A stretch of DNA of 6,605 nt from Bacteroidales bacterium (GTDB taxonomy: Bacteria > Bacteroidota > Bacteroidia > Bacteroidales > UBA932), in assembly GCA_017615135.1 (NCBI GenBank), contig JAGAAU010000001.1, forward strand, positions 1-6,605, written 5' to 3'. This document shows, one piece after another, positions 1 to 6,506 of the stretch (positions are counted from its first letter, which is position 1; each line of letters starts with the position of its first letter). The translations under genes were made by a program, and so were the position numbers. Below the pieces are notes generated by a model. That model was not told the origin of the DNA. It made no database searches and saw only the letters and a list, made by a program, of their open reading frames with translations.

Positions 1-1856
1 ATGTCGTTCTCTTCCACATACCTCTTTATTAGCGCTATGAACTCCGCGCCGAACTTCTTTGCCTTGCCTTCCCCTACTCCCTGGCATTTCTGCAGTTCCT
101 CGAAGGTTACCGGGTAGAGTATGGACATATCTTCCAGGGCCGGGTCCGAGAATATGATCCAGGGCTGCAGCTTAAGCTTGTGGCCTATGGATTTGCGGAG
201 GTCTTTCAGCATCGGAAGCAGGTTGCTGTCTCCACCGCCGCCTGCGGAAATGGCCGCGGCCGCCATTGCGGAGTCATCGTCGTCGTCATCGTCTGAAGTG
301 CCCTTGGAAAACACCCTGTCTTCCACCAGCCGCAATTCGGTGGGATGCTTTGAGAACTCCCTGCCGGCGTCTGTGGCATAGACGAGACCGTAAGACTCGA
401 TTTCCTTCTCCAGCAGATGAAGGGTGAGCCCCTGATGCACCACCGTACACCAGAATTTCTCCGAATGGTCCTTGCCGGCCCCGAAGAAACTTAGCTGGTT
501 ATGCTTGAAGGAGCTTATGATGGAATTGTTGATTCCTGCGAGAATATTGGCGATATGGTCGGTCTTGAAGTGCTCCGGGAGAGCCTCTATAAGATCTATA
601 ACCAGCTTCATCTCCTTCCTGCCGTCGAAAGTCTGGCGGGGGTTGCGGCAATTGTCGCACGCGCCGCAGTTATCCTTTGGATAATCTTCACCGAAATAGT
701 TGAGCAGCAGTTTTCTGCGGCACTGGCTGGATTCTGCGTAAGAAACCACTTCGTCCAGCAGCTGGCGGCTGATTTCCTGCTCGGCAACAGGCTTGCCCTG
801 CATAAACTTCTCCAGTTTGCGGATATCGGAGTAGCTGTAATAGGCAATGCACTGTCCGCCCTGCCCGTCGCGGCCCGCGCGGCCGGTTTCCTGATAGTAG
901 CTCTCTATGCTCTTGGGAATGTCGTAGTGTATGACGAACCGCACGTCGGGCTTGTCTATACCCATTCCGAAGGCTATGGTGGCCACTATAATGTTCACCT
1001 CCTCCATCAGGAAGCGGTCCTGATTCTCCGCCCTGGTCTTGGCATCCAGCCCCGCATGGTAAGGCAAAGCCTTTATGCCGTTGATGCACAGCAGCGAAGC
1101 CAGCTCCTCAACCTTCTTCCGGCTGAGGCAGTAAATAATACCGGACTCAGACGGATGCTGGTGGATGAACTTGATGATATCTTTCTCCGGTTCAACCTTA
1201 TCCCTGATTTCATAGTAGAGATTAGGACGGTTGAAGGAAGATTTGAACACCTCCGCATCCGGAATCCCGAGGGTTTTGAGGATGTCGCTCTGGACCTTCG
1301 GAGTTGCGGTAGCTGTAAGTGCGATTATAGGAGCCCGCCCGATGGTATCGACCAGACTGCGGATGCGACGGTATTCCGGCCGGAAATCATGCCCCCACTC
1401 GGAGATACAGTGCGCTTCATCTACAGCATAGAAAGAGATTTTCACACCCCTGAGAAGGCTGATGTTCTCTTCTTTTGTGAGCGACTCAGGCGCCACATAG
1501 AGAATCTTGGTCTTTCCAGAAACCAGGTCGTCCCGTACCTCGTCTATCTGCTGGCGGCTCAGGGAAGAATTCAGGAAGTGCGCAACGGAGCCGGTTCCCG
1601 CCTCGAAACTGCGCAACAAATCTACCTGATTCTTCATCAGGGCTATAAGAGGCGATATCACTATCGCCGTACCGTCCATAATCAGGGCCGGCAGCTGATA
1701 GCAGAGAGACTTCCCTCCGCCGGTGGGCATAAGCACAAAGGCATCGCCCCCCTCAATAAGACACCGGATTACGCGTTCCTGGTCTCCTTTGAAGGCATCG
1801 TAGCCAAAAAACTCTTTCAGAGTCTTGTGGATTATCTGGGAGTCTGCCTGCTGCAT
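1..1856 (-). CDS. recQ: ATP-dependent DNA helicase RecQ (C-terminal end cut by window)
   Basis: This is a superfamily 2, 3'-to-5' DNA helicase of recombination and repair, acting in the cytoplasm. Translating the minus strand from the ATG at 1856-1854 gives 618 open residues before the window edge, so the true C-terminus lies outside. Visible motifs in order are: motif 0 with Gln26; Walker A MPTGGGKS at 43-50 (Lys49); DEAH at 146-149, followed by the aromatic-rich loop to about 162; ALTATAT (motif III); and motif VI QETGRAGRDG at 322-331 with arginines 326 and 329. The zinc site is Cys379, Cys397, Cys400 and Cys403, close to the spacing I recall for E. coli RecQ. A winged-helix (RQC) region follows. 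Next comes a linker of seven aspartates (522-528) and Ala/Gly-rich sequence, then an HRDC domain from about 547. The start is 18 bp after the DUF1015 stop, in the same frame, without a clear Shine-Dalgarno. Identity is very secure. Confidence 0.96.
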   Translation of the reverse strand, partial: MQQADSQIIHKTLKEFFGYDAFKGDQERVIRCLIEGGDAFVLMPTGGGKSLCYQLPALIMDGTAIVISPLIALMKNQVDLLRSFEAGTGSVAHFLNSSLSRQQIDEVRDDLVSGKTKILYVAPESLTKEENISLLRGVKISFYAVDEAHCISEWGHDFRPEYRRIRSLVDTIGRAPIIALTATATPKVQSDILKTLGIPDAEVFKSSFNRPNLYYEIRDKVEPEKDIIKFIHQHPSESGIIYCLSRKKVEELASLLCINGIKALPYHAGLDAKTRAENQDRFLMEEVNIIVATIAFGMGIDKPDVRFVIHYDIPKSIESYYQETGRAGRDGQGGQCIAYYSYSDIRKLEKFMQGKPVAEQEISRQLLDEVVSYAESSQCRRKLLLNYFGEDYPKDNCGACDNCRNPRQTFDGRKEMKLVIDLIEALPEHFKTDHIANILAGINNSIISSFKHNQLSFFGAGKDHSEKFWCTVVHQGLTLHLLEKEIESYGLVYATDAGREFSKHPTELRLVEDRVFSKGTSDDDDDDDSAMAAAAISAGGGGDSNLLPMLKDLRKSIGHKLKLQPWIIFSDPALEDMSILYPVTFEELQKCQGVGEGKAKKFGAEFIALIKRYVEEND

Positions 1857-1874
1857 GCTTTGTGCGGTAAGTGG

Positions 1875-3116
1875 TTAAAAAGTGTGAATTGCAAGTCCTG
1901 AGCGCAGTTTAGGCTCGAACCAAGTGGTCTTGGGAGGCATGATGGCGCCGCTGTCGGCAATATCTTCAAGCTGCTTCATGGAAACGGGGCAAAGTGCGAA
2001 CGCAACTTTCATCTCTCCGCTGTCTACACGGCGCGAGAGTTCTTCCAACCCGCGGATACCGCCCACGAAATCTATGCGCTTATCTGTACGCAAATCCTTG
2101 ATTCCAAGCAACTTATCCAATACAAGGCGGGAAAGGACAGTAACGTCCAGCACCTCTATGGTATCTGAGTCGTCGTAACGGCCGGGGCGCGCGACAAGTG
2201 AGTACCACTCCCCGTCCAGATACATCGAGAAGCTGTGCAGGGTTTCAGGTCTCCAGGGAGCCTTGCCCTTTTTCTCCACTACGAAGTCTTCTTCCAGTGC
2301 CTTCAGGAACGAAGCCTTGTCATAAGGCCCCAAATCCTTTACCACCCTGTTGTAATCCAATATCTTAAGCTGGCTGGACGGGAAGCATACCGCCATGAAG
2401 AAATTATATTCTTCGTCGCCGGTATGGGCGGGATTCTTCTTGCGGCGCTCTTCCCCTACCCTTGCTGCCGCCGCGGTACGATGATGTCCGTCCGCCACAT
2501 AGAAAGCCTCTACCTGAGTATTGAAGAGCGTGCTGATGCGCTCAACTACCTTCTGGTCTGCGATAACCCAGAAACGGTGCCTGAAGTTATTTTCATCGAT
2601 AAAGTCATACTCGGGGGCTGAAGCCTTGCAGGTAGCCTCCACTATGGAGTTCAGCTCCTGATTGTCCTTGTAGGCAAAAAACACCGGCTCTATATTGGCG
2701 CTCTGTATGTCTACATGGTGCATACGGTCGTCCTCCTTATCCTTGCGGGTGAGCTCGTGTTTCTTGATTTTACCGGAAGAATAATCGTCTGTATGGGCGC
2801 AGAGCACAATGCCGTACTGGGTACGCTCCCCCATAGTCTGGGAATAGACATAATAACAGGGAGAAGCGTCGCGCACGAGCCAACCCTTGTCCTGCCATGC
2901 CTTGAAGTTCTCTACCGCCCTGGCGTATACCCGGGTGTCGTTATCTGCCGGAATAGGTCTGAAATCTATCTCTGCCTTGGTGATGTGAAGAAGAGACTTT
3001 TCTCCGGCCATTGCAGCCGCTTCCTCCCCGCTGAGTACGTCGTAGGGCGGACATGCGACTTCTTCCACCAGATTCTTAGGTGGCCTGATTGCTGCGAAAG
3101 GTTTGACTCGTACCAT
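1875..3116 (-). CDS. DUF1015 family protein in the serine operon
   Basis: This is a 413-residue soluble protein with no signal peptide or membrane segment, matching the DUF1015 (COG4198) family in length and motifs. Signatures are CPPYDVLS at 22-29, the charged block KKHELTRKDKEDDR at 118-131, ADGHHR at 208-213, NRVVKDL at 256-262 and MPPKTTWFEPK at 393-403. Its biochemical function is not established to my knowledge. The DGHHR motif resembles the core motif of the ParB/sulfiredoxin fold. I recall related clostridial genes, also next to serC and serA, carrying old 'SpoOJ/ParB-related' names. That fold includes the free-serine kinases SerK and SbnI, so a role in serine or phosphoserine chemistry is inferred, not shown. 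The ATG at 3116 lies 11 bp after the serA stop, and recQ begins 18 bp after this gene's TAA. Family assignment is firm; function is open. Confidence 0.9.
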   Translation of the reverse strand: MVRVKPFAAIRPPKNLVEEVACPPYDVLSGEEAAAMAGEKSLLHITKAEIDFRPIPADNDTRVYARAVENFKAWQDKGWLVRDASPCYYVYSQTMGERTQYGIVLCAHTDDYSSGKIKKHELTRKDKEDDRMHHVDIQSANIEPVFFAYKDNQELNSIVEATCKASAPEYDFIDENNFRHRFWVIADQKVVERISTLFNTQVEAFYVADGHHRTAAAARVGEERRKKNPAHTGDEEYNFFMAVCFPSSQLKILDYNRVVKDLGPYDKASFLKALEEDFVVEKKGKAPWRPETLHSFSMYLDGEWYSLVARPGRYDDSDTIEVLDVTVLSRLVLDKLLGIKDLRTDKRIDFVGGIRGLEELSRRVDSGEMKVAFALCPVSMKQLEDIADSGAIMPPKTTWFEPKLRSGLAIHTF

Positions 3117-3127
3117 AATATGAGATT

Positions 3128-4048
3128 TTACTTGTTAACCTGAAAACGCCTGTCCCCGGTCTTGAAGAAGGCGGCTATCTGACGCGCGGCGGCAAGACCT
3201 GCGTTAATATTGGCCTCGGAGGTCTGGGCTCCCATTTTCTTGGGAGTGGCGAACACCCTGAGTCCGAATTTTTCCTGCATGGCCGCAATGTTGTCCGGAG
3301 CCACGTCTGCAGCATATTTAAGATCCGGACGATCCTCCAGTGCCTTCTCGAGCCCGGCCTCGTCTATAACCTCCTTGCGGGCGGTATTTATGAGGGTGGC
3401 ACCCTTCGGCATGCGGGTGATAAGCTCGTAACCTATGCTGCCTACGGTCTGGGGAGTGGCGGGAATGTGGATGCTCAGGTAATCGCTCCCGGCATACAGT
3501 TCCTCGAGACTCGTTACAGGCTCGGCACCTGCGGCGGAAATCTGCTCCGCACTGAGGAAGGGATCCAGAGCCCTGACCTTCATGCCGAGAGCCGCGGCCT
3601 TCTGGCCCACGAGCCGCCCGACATTGCCGTATGCCTGGATACCGATGGTCTTTCCGGCCACCTCGGAACCGGTTGCAGGGGTGAACTGCGTGCGCGCCAT
3701 GAAAATCATCATCGCCACCGCAAGTTCGGCAACAGCGTTGGCATTCTGCCCGGGGGTATTCATCACGACGACTCCCGCTGCAGTTGCGGCGGCAAGGTCT
3801 ACATTGTCGTAACCGGCACCGGCACGAACCACTATCTTGAGCTTCGGAGCAGCCGCTATAACCTCTGCAGTCACTTTATCGGAGCGGATAATCATCGCTT
3901 CCACGTCAGCCACGGCAGCCTCCAAATCGCTCTGGCCGGCATACTTTTCAAGCATCAGCACCTCGTGTCCTTCTGCTGCGAGGATTTCCTTTATCCCCTG
4001 CACCGCCACTGGCGCAAAGGGTTTCTGTGTTGCTACAAGTACTTTCAT
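3128..4048 (-). CDS. serA: D-3-phosphoglycerate dehydrogenase, short lysine-type (no ACT domain)
   Basis: This enzyme oxidises 3-phosphoglycerate to 3-phosphohydroxypyruvate with NAD, the first step of serine synthesis in the cytoplasm. The 306-residue protein has the two-domain D-2-hydroxyacid dehydrogenase layout. Substrate-side residues include Arg55-Ser56 and [10 protein letters not shown] at 75-84. The Rossmann nucleotide loop is AYGNVG at 139-144, with alanine where the first glycine usually sits, and Asp162 ends the second strand. Catalytic Arg224 lies in NTARKEV. Two departures from the textbook site are visible: the TPH histidine position is lysine (TPKKMGAQT, Lys270), and no DVFxxEP glutamate motif is present. 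The same TPKK form occurs in Bacteroides SerA as I recall it, and in the 'K' subgroup of short enzymes described for Entamoeba. There is no regulatory ACT or ASB domain, so feedback inhibition by serine of the E. coli type is not expected. The ATG overlaps the serC stop as ATGA, suggesting translational coupling. Confidence 0.93.
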   Translation of the reverse strand: MKVLVATQKPFAPVAVQGIKEILAAEGHEVLMLEKYAGQSDLEAAVADVEAMIIRSDKVTAEVIAAAPKLKIVVRAGAGYDNVDLAAATAAGVVVMNTPGQNANAVAELAVAMMIFMARTQFTPATGSEVAGKTIGIQAYGNVGRLVGQKAAALGMKVRALDPFLSAEQISAAGAEPVTSLEELYAGSDYLSIHIPATPQTVGSIGYELITRMPKGATLINTARKEVIDEAGLEKALEDRPDLKYAADVAPDNIAAMQEKFGLRVFATPKKMGAQTSEANINAGLAAARQIAAFFKTGDRRFQVNK

Positions 4049-5121
4049 TTCTTAAGATTTTCAAACTCTTGCATCACTTTTACCAGGGCCTCTACGTCTT
4101 CCTGAGAGCAGGCGTTGTAGATAGATGCGCGGAAACCTCCCACGGAACGGTGACCTTTGATTCCAACCATTCCCCTTTCCTTGGCGAAGGCGAGGAACTC
4201 GTCCTGGAGCTCTTCCTTCCCTTCAGCCATAACGAAGGTAACGTTCATAATGGAACGGTCTTCAACCGCAGCGGTGCCGCGGAACAGGCTGTTGCGGTCT
4301 ATTTCCGCATACAGGGTAGCCGCCTTCTTCTTGTTGCGCTCATGAATTGCCTCAACACCTCCAATACCCTTGAGCCACTTGAGAGTTTCGTTCATCACGA
4401 ACACCGCAAACACCGGAGGAGTGTTGAACATGGAACCCTTGTCTATATGGGTGCGATAATCGAGCATAGTGGGGATGTAATGGCTGACCTTTCCGAGCAC
4501 GTCCTTGCGGACGATTACCACCGCCACACCTGCAGGGCCCGCATTCTTCTGGGCACCGGCATAAATCACCGCATACTTGGACACATCCACCGGGCGGCTG
4601 AGAATGTCGGACGACATATCGGCCACAAGAGGCACCGGACTGTCCATATCGGTACGGATTTCAGTTCCGTAAATGGTATTGTTGGTGGTAATGTGGAAAT
4701 AATCCGCATCGGCGGGAATCTCATACCCCTTGGGAACGTAGCTGTAGTTCGCATCTGCGGAAGATGCCACCACCACAACGTCGCCTCCGAGCCCCTTGGC
4801 TTCCTTACAGGCCTTCTTGGCCCAAAGGCCGGTCTCGAGATAGGCGGCCTTCTTCTCCAGCAAATTGGCCGCAACGCAGAGGAACTGCATGCTCGCACCG
4901 CCTCCGAGGAAGAGGACTTCGTAACCTTCAGGTATATTGAGGAGTTCTTTCCAGTTAGCACGGCACTCGTCCATCACCGCTTCCCATTCCTTTGTACGAT
5001 GAGAAACAGACAGGAGAGACACACCGGTTCCTTTGAAATCCTTCATTGCTTCGATAGCATTGTCGATAGCTACCTGAGGGAGCAGGCAGGGACCGGCGTT
5101 GAAAACGTGTACTTTCTTCAT
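4045..5121 (-). CDS. serC: Phosphoserine aminotransferase
   Basis: This PLP-dependent class V aminotransferase converts 3-phosphohydroxypyruvate and glutamate into O-phosphoserine and 2-oxoglutarate. In many bacteria it also serves the pyridoxine pathway. The 358 residues match the usual SerC length. Visible residues are: SHRTKEW at 40-46, with His41-Arg42 for the substrate phosphate; GGGASMQF at 73-80 for the PLP phosphate; Trp100, which stacks on the cofactor; Asp168; the Schiff-base lysine Lys192 in [11 protein letters not shown]; and His324, Arg325 and Arg331 in GHRSVGGFR. The spacing of these last three equals that of His328/Arg329/Arg335 in the E. coli enzyme. The ATG at 5121 follows the yigZ stop by 29 bp. 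That AT-rich gap has no strong Shine-Dalgarno, as is usual in Bacteroidetes. It is the first serine gene of the unit, and serA follows with a 4-bp overlap. Confidence 0.96.
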   Translation of the reverse strand: MKKVHVFNAGPCLLPQVAIDNAIEAMKDFKGTGVSLLSVSHRTKEWEAVMDECRANWKELLNIPEGYEVLFLGGGASMQFLCVAANLLEKKAAYLETGLWAKKACKEAKGLGGDVVVVASSADANYSYVPKGYEIPADADYFHITTNNTIYGTEIRTDMDSPVPLVADMSSDILSRPVDVSKYAVIYAGAQKNAGPAGVAVVIVRKDVLGKVSHYIPTMLDYRTHIDKGSMFNTPPVFAVFVMNETLKWLKGIGGVEAIHERNKKKAATLYAEIDRNSLFRGTAAVEDRSIMNVTFVMAEGKEELQDEFLAFAKERGMVGIKGHRSVGGFRASIYNACSQEDVEALVKVMQEFENLKK

Positions 5122-5150
5122 CTTTCTGACTTTTTAACTTTCTAAACAGA

Positions 5151-5768
5151 TTATAAAGATATGGATTTATTTTCACAAACACAACCGGAAATTTTCGATA
5201 CCGCATCAATAAAAGTTTCTACGGCACCCAGGCGCACCGCCGCATCGATGGAGCAGCTCTCTCCAAATTCGGGGGCAGCCTGTTTCAGGTCCATGCTTTT
5301 GAGCAGTTTCATAACCGCCGGCATGGCGTCGTAAGGGAAAGAGAGCCGGAAATGTTTCACCGCAGTCTTCTCAATCTTTTCCGCCGCCGCGAGGGCCTCT
5401 GCAGTGCTGCCTCGATATGCCGCGATGAGCCCCGGGACCCCCAGTTTCACCCCTCCGAAATACCGTACTACCACTACCAGAACGTCGCTCAGGCCCGCAG
5501 AGTCTATTTGCGAGAGTATCTGACGCCCCGCAGTGCCGGCAGGTTCGCCGTCGTCCGAGGCGCGCCATGGTTCGCCGTCAACCCCCAGCCGCCAGGCATA
5601 ACAATGATGGCGCGCATCGTGGAATTCCTTCTTCAGGGACGCTATATGCAGCTTTATCTCCTCTTCCGTCTCTACCGGGCAGGCAAAGGCAGTAAAGCGG
5701 CTTCCCCTGTCCTTGAAAACCCCTTCCGCCGGTGCGGCTATGCTCAAATATTTATCTTTTGTTTCCAA
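5151..5768 (-). CDS. YigZ/IMPACT (UPF0029) family protein
   Basis: This cytoplasmic protein belongs to the IMPACT N-terminal/UPF0029 family (E. coli YigZ, B. subtilis YvyE). Eukaryotic IMPACT regulates Gcn2 signalling, but the bacterial role is poorly defined. With the frame counted from 5807, hallmarks are: YLSIAAPAEG at 20-29; HDARHHCYAW at 63-72; DDGEPAGTAGRQIL at 85-98; and VVVVRYFGGVKLGV at 111-124. A less conserved C-terminal alpha/beta region follows. No ATG exists between the upstream in-frame stop and the conserved core. Candidate TTG starts are at 5807, 5774, 5768 and 5747. I prefer 5768 (206 residues, beginning METKDKYLS) because it leaves about the same number of residues before the core as homologs I remember, and it clears the divergent gene. 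It is cotranscribed with or just upstream of serC (29-bp gap), with no obvious functional link to serine synthesis. Family call secure, start uncertain. Confidence 0.9.
   Translation of the reverse strand: METKDKYLSIAAPAEGVFKDRGSRFTAFACPVETEEEIKLHIASLKKEFHDARHHCYAWRLGVDGEPWRASDDGEPAGTAGRQILSQIDSAGLSDVLVVVVRYFGGVKLGVPGLIAAYRGSTAEALAAAEKIEKTAVKHFRLSFPYDAMPAVMKLLKSMDLKQAAPEFGESCSIDAAVRLGAVETFIDAVSKISGCVCENKSISL
5154..5185 (-). promoter_or_regulatory. Possible Bacteroidetes-type promoter for serC
   Basis: Read on the minus strand, GTTG (5185-5182) lies 20 bp upstream of TATCTTTA (5161-5154). The Bacteroidetes primary sigma consensus is TTTG, about 19-21 bp, then TAnnTTTG, so each box has one mismatch and the spacing fits. 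Transcription would begin around 5147, leaving a leader of roughly 25 bases before the serC ATG. The boxes lie inside the end of yigZ. If real, the serine genes could be expressed independently of yigZ. Two imperfect short boxes can arise by chance, so this is tentative. Confidence 0.3.
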
Positions 5769-5776
5769 ATTCAATC

Positions 5777-5808
5777 CAAAATTAGTGAATAATTGATATC
5801 TTCGCAAT
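5777..5808 (-). promoter_or_regulatory. Possible promoter for the minus-strand unit
   Basis: On the minus strand TAATTTTG (5784-5777) matches the Bacteroidetes -7 box TAnnTTTG exactly. ATTG (5808-5805) sits 20 bp upstream, one base off the -33 box TTTG. Initiation would fall near 5770, which excludes the TTG at 5807 as the yigZ start. It leaves the TTG at 5768 nearly leaderless, or favours the TTG at 5747. The region is shared with the divergent plus-strand gene. Support comes only from motif and spacing. Confidence 0.35.
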
Positions 5809-6357
5809 ATGAATTACAAATACAGGATAACACTTTCCGGAATTAAAGGATTCTACCGCCTGTACGTCGTCAACGGCGACAGCACATTATATACTTTCCA
5901 TAAGCAGCTCAGGGCCGACCTGGAGTTCCCGATGGACCAGCAAATCCTTTTCAAGGCACTGGACGCCGCCGGCAACACCATAGCCAAATACGCCCTCATA
6001 GACCTGGGCCAGGGAGCGGTGGACGACGTTAGAATCGCCGATACCATAAAGGCCGGCGCAGTCTCGTTCATCTACTATTACGACATTTCCTCCAGGAAGA
6101 GCGTTACAATCACCCTGGAGGGCGAAGATGCCGGCTCACGTCCCTGCAGCTTCCCGATGATTCTTGAATCCAAGGGTCCCAATCCCATCGAGTTCGAAAA
6201 CGGCTATGTAGCCTTCGAAGACCTTCCTCCCGAGCAGAAGCACCTTCCCGGCGAGCGCGAAGAAGATGACGACGAGGATGATGAGGACCTTGAAGACGAC
6301 GGAGAAGAATCCTCCGACGAAGACGAGGAACTCCTCTACGACAACGAAGAATTCTAG
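5809..6357 (+). CDS. Hypothetical protein, plasmid pRiA4b ORF-3-like, acidic tail
   Basis: This is a 182-residue soluble protein with no signal peptide or membrane segment. It starts MNYKYRITLSGIKGFYRLYV, and the middle contains ALIDLGQGAVDDVRIADTI (62-80) and an aromatic strand SFIYYYDISS (86-95). This order, a short beta-rich start followed by a 'xDLG' segment and a 'YxYD' strand, resembles the Bacteroidetes branch of the plasmid pRiA4b ORF-3-like family (PF07929). That family has no firmly known function. From residue 151 to the end, 23 of 32 residues are Asp or Glu. Such a tail could bind basic proteins or metals or keep the protein soluble, but nothing shows which. The gene diverges from yigZ and stands alone on the plus strand. 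No good promoter with both boxes was found: TATCTTCG at 5797-5804 lacks a -33 partner and would give a leaderless message. The coding call is strong; the family call is by remembered resemblance only. Confidence 0.8.
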   Translation: MNYKYRITLSGIKGFYRLYVVNGDSTLYTFHKQLRADLEFPMDQQILFKALDAAGNTIAKYALIDLGQGAVDDVRIADTIKAGAVSFIYYYDISSRKSVTITLEGEDAGSRPCSFPMILESKGPNPIEFENGYVAFEDLPPEQKHLPGEREEDDDEDDEDLEDDGEESSDEDEELLYDNEEF

Positions 6358-6385
6358 ACTCAGCCTTTCCACAATCTACTGCGTC

Positions 6386-6398
6386 ATCGCTGCGCGAT
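6386..6398. other. Small perfect hairpin after the plus-strand gene
   Basis: ATCGC (6386-6390) and GCGAT (6394-6398) are perfect inverted repeats around a TGC loop, 28 bp after the stop codon at 6357. The following bases are a run of A on the plus strand, so it is not a standard rho-independent terminator for the upstream gene. A five-base stem may be chance. It could also be part of the repeat region that starts six bases later. Confidence 0.3.
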
Positions 6399-6403
6399 AA
6401 AAA

Positions 6404-6453
6404 GGTACATGGTTTTATACAAAATGCGTTGTTTTTGATAAAAACGGCGTACC
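6404..6453. repeat. Palindromic repeat unit 1 of a tandem pair
   Basis: This 50-bp imperfect inverted repeat begins GGTAC and ends GTACC. By unit position the predicted stems are 1-5 with 46-50 (GGTAC/GTACC), 9-13 with 38-42 (GTTTT/AAAAC) and 17-21 with 30-34 (CAAAA/TTTTG). They are separated by two 3x3 internal loops and closed by an 8-base loop. The second unit starts 53 bp further on. It has no T-run after the stem, so a standard terminator is unlikely, though it may still block transcription or protect the 3' end of the plus-strand message. It resembles a REP-type intergenic palindrome; whether it recurs in the genome cannot be seen here. Confidence 0.8.
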
Positions 6454-6456
6454 CAG

Positions 6457-6506
6457 GGTACATGGTTTTATGCAAAACCGGGCCTTTTTGAGCAAAACGG
6501 CGTACC
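6457..6506. repeat. Palindromic repeat unit 2 of a tandem pair
   Basis: This second 50-bp palindrome is separated from unit 1 by CAG and is identical to it at 41 of 50 positions. The nine differences are at unit positions 16, 22-24, 26-28, 36 and 37. All lie in the terminal loop or in the inner 3x3 internal loop, so the fifteen paired positions of each arm are unchanged. The terminal loop is GC-rich here (CCGGGCCT) and mixed in unit 1. The conserved stems with changing loops point to selection on, or recent copying of, a folded or two-fold symmetric element. Confidence 0.8.

Noticed and set aside
1857..1877. DUF1015-RecQ fusion by readthrough
   Set aside because: The two genes are in the same frame with a single TAA between them, but each has complete family-typical ends and recQ has its own ATG, so two separate proteins are expected.
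501..1901. A 466-codon plus-strand open frame
   Set aside because: It lies exactly antisense, codon register to codon register, over recQ, whose protein has every helicase motif. Such frames stay open because TTA, CTA and TCA codons are rare in the real gene; the translation matches no family I know.
2235..3143. Plus-strand open frames of 128 and 142 codons over DUF1015
   Set aside because: They are in the same antisense register as the DUF1015 gene and show no motifs; they reflect its codon bias.
3467..5145. Plus-strand open frames of 212 and 372 codons over serA and serC
   Set aside because: They mirror the codon register of serA and serC, whose catalytic residues are intact. The antisense products are His/Arg-rich and resemble no protein.
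6404..6453. Rho-independent terminator for the plus-strand gene
   Set aside because: The stem is broken by internal loops and has no T-tract after its 3' arm; the TTTTT run is inside the arm. It may affect transcription but does not fit the standard form.
6110..6475. Minus-strand open frames opposite the acidic-tail gene and the palindromes
   Set aside because: The opposite strand of an Asp/Glu-rich tail gives low-complexity Val/Phe/Leu or Arg/His-rich sequence; the membrane-like look of one frame is an artefact of that.
6404..6506. CRISPR array or integron attC site
   Set aside because: Only two units are present with a 3-bp spacer, far too short for CRISPR spacers. The palindrome ends GGTAC/GTACC lack the attC core GTTRRRY and its bulge pattern.
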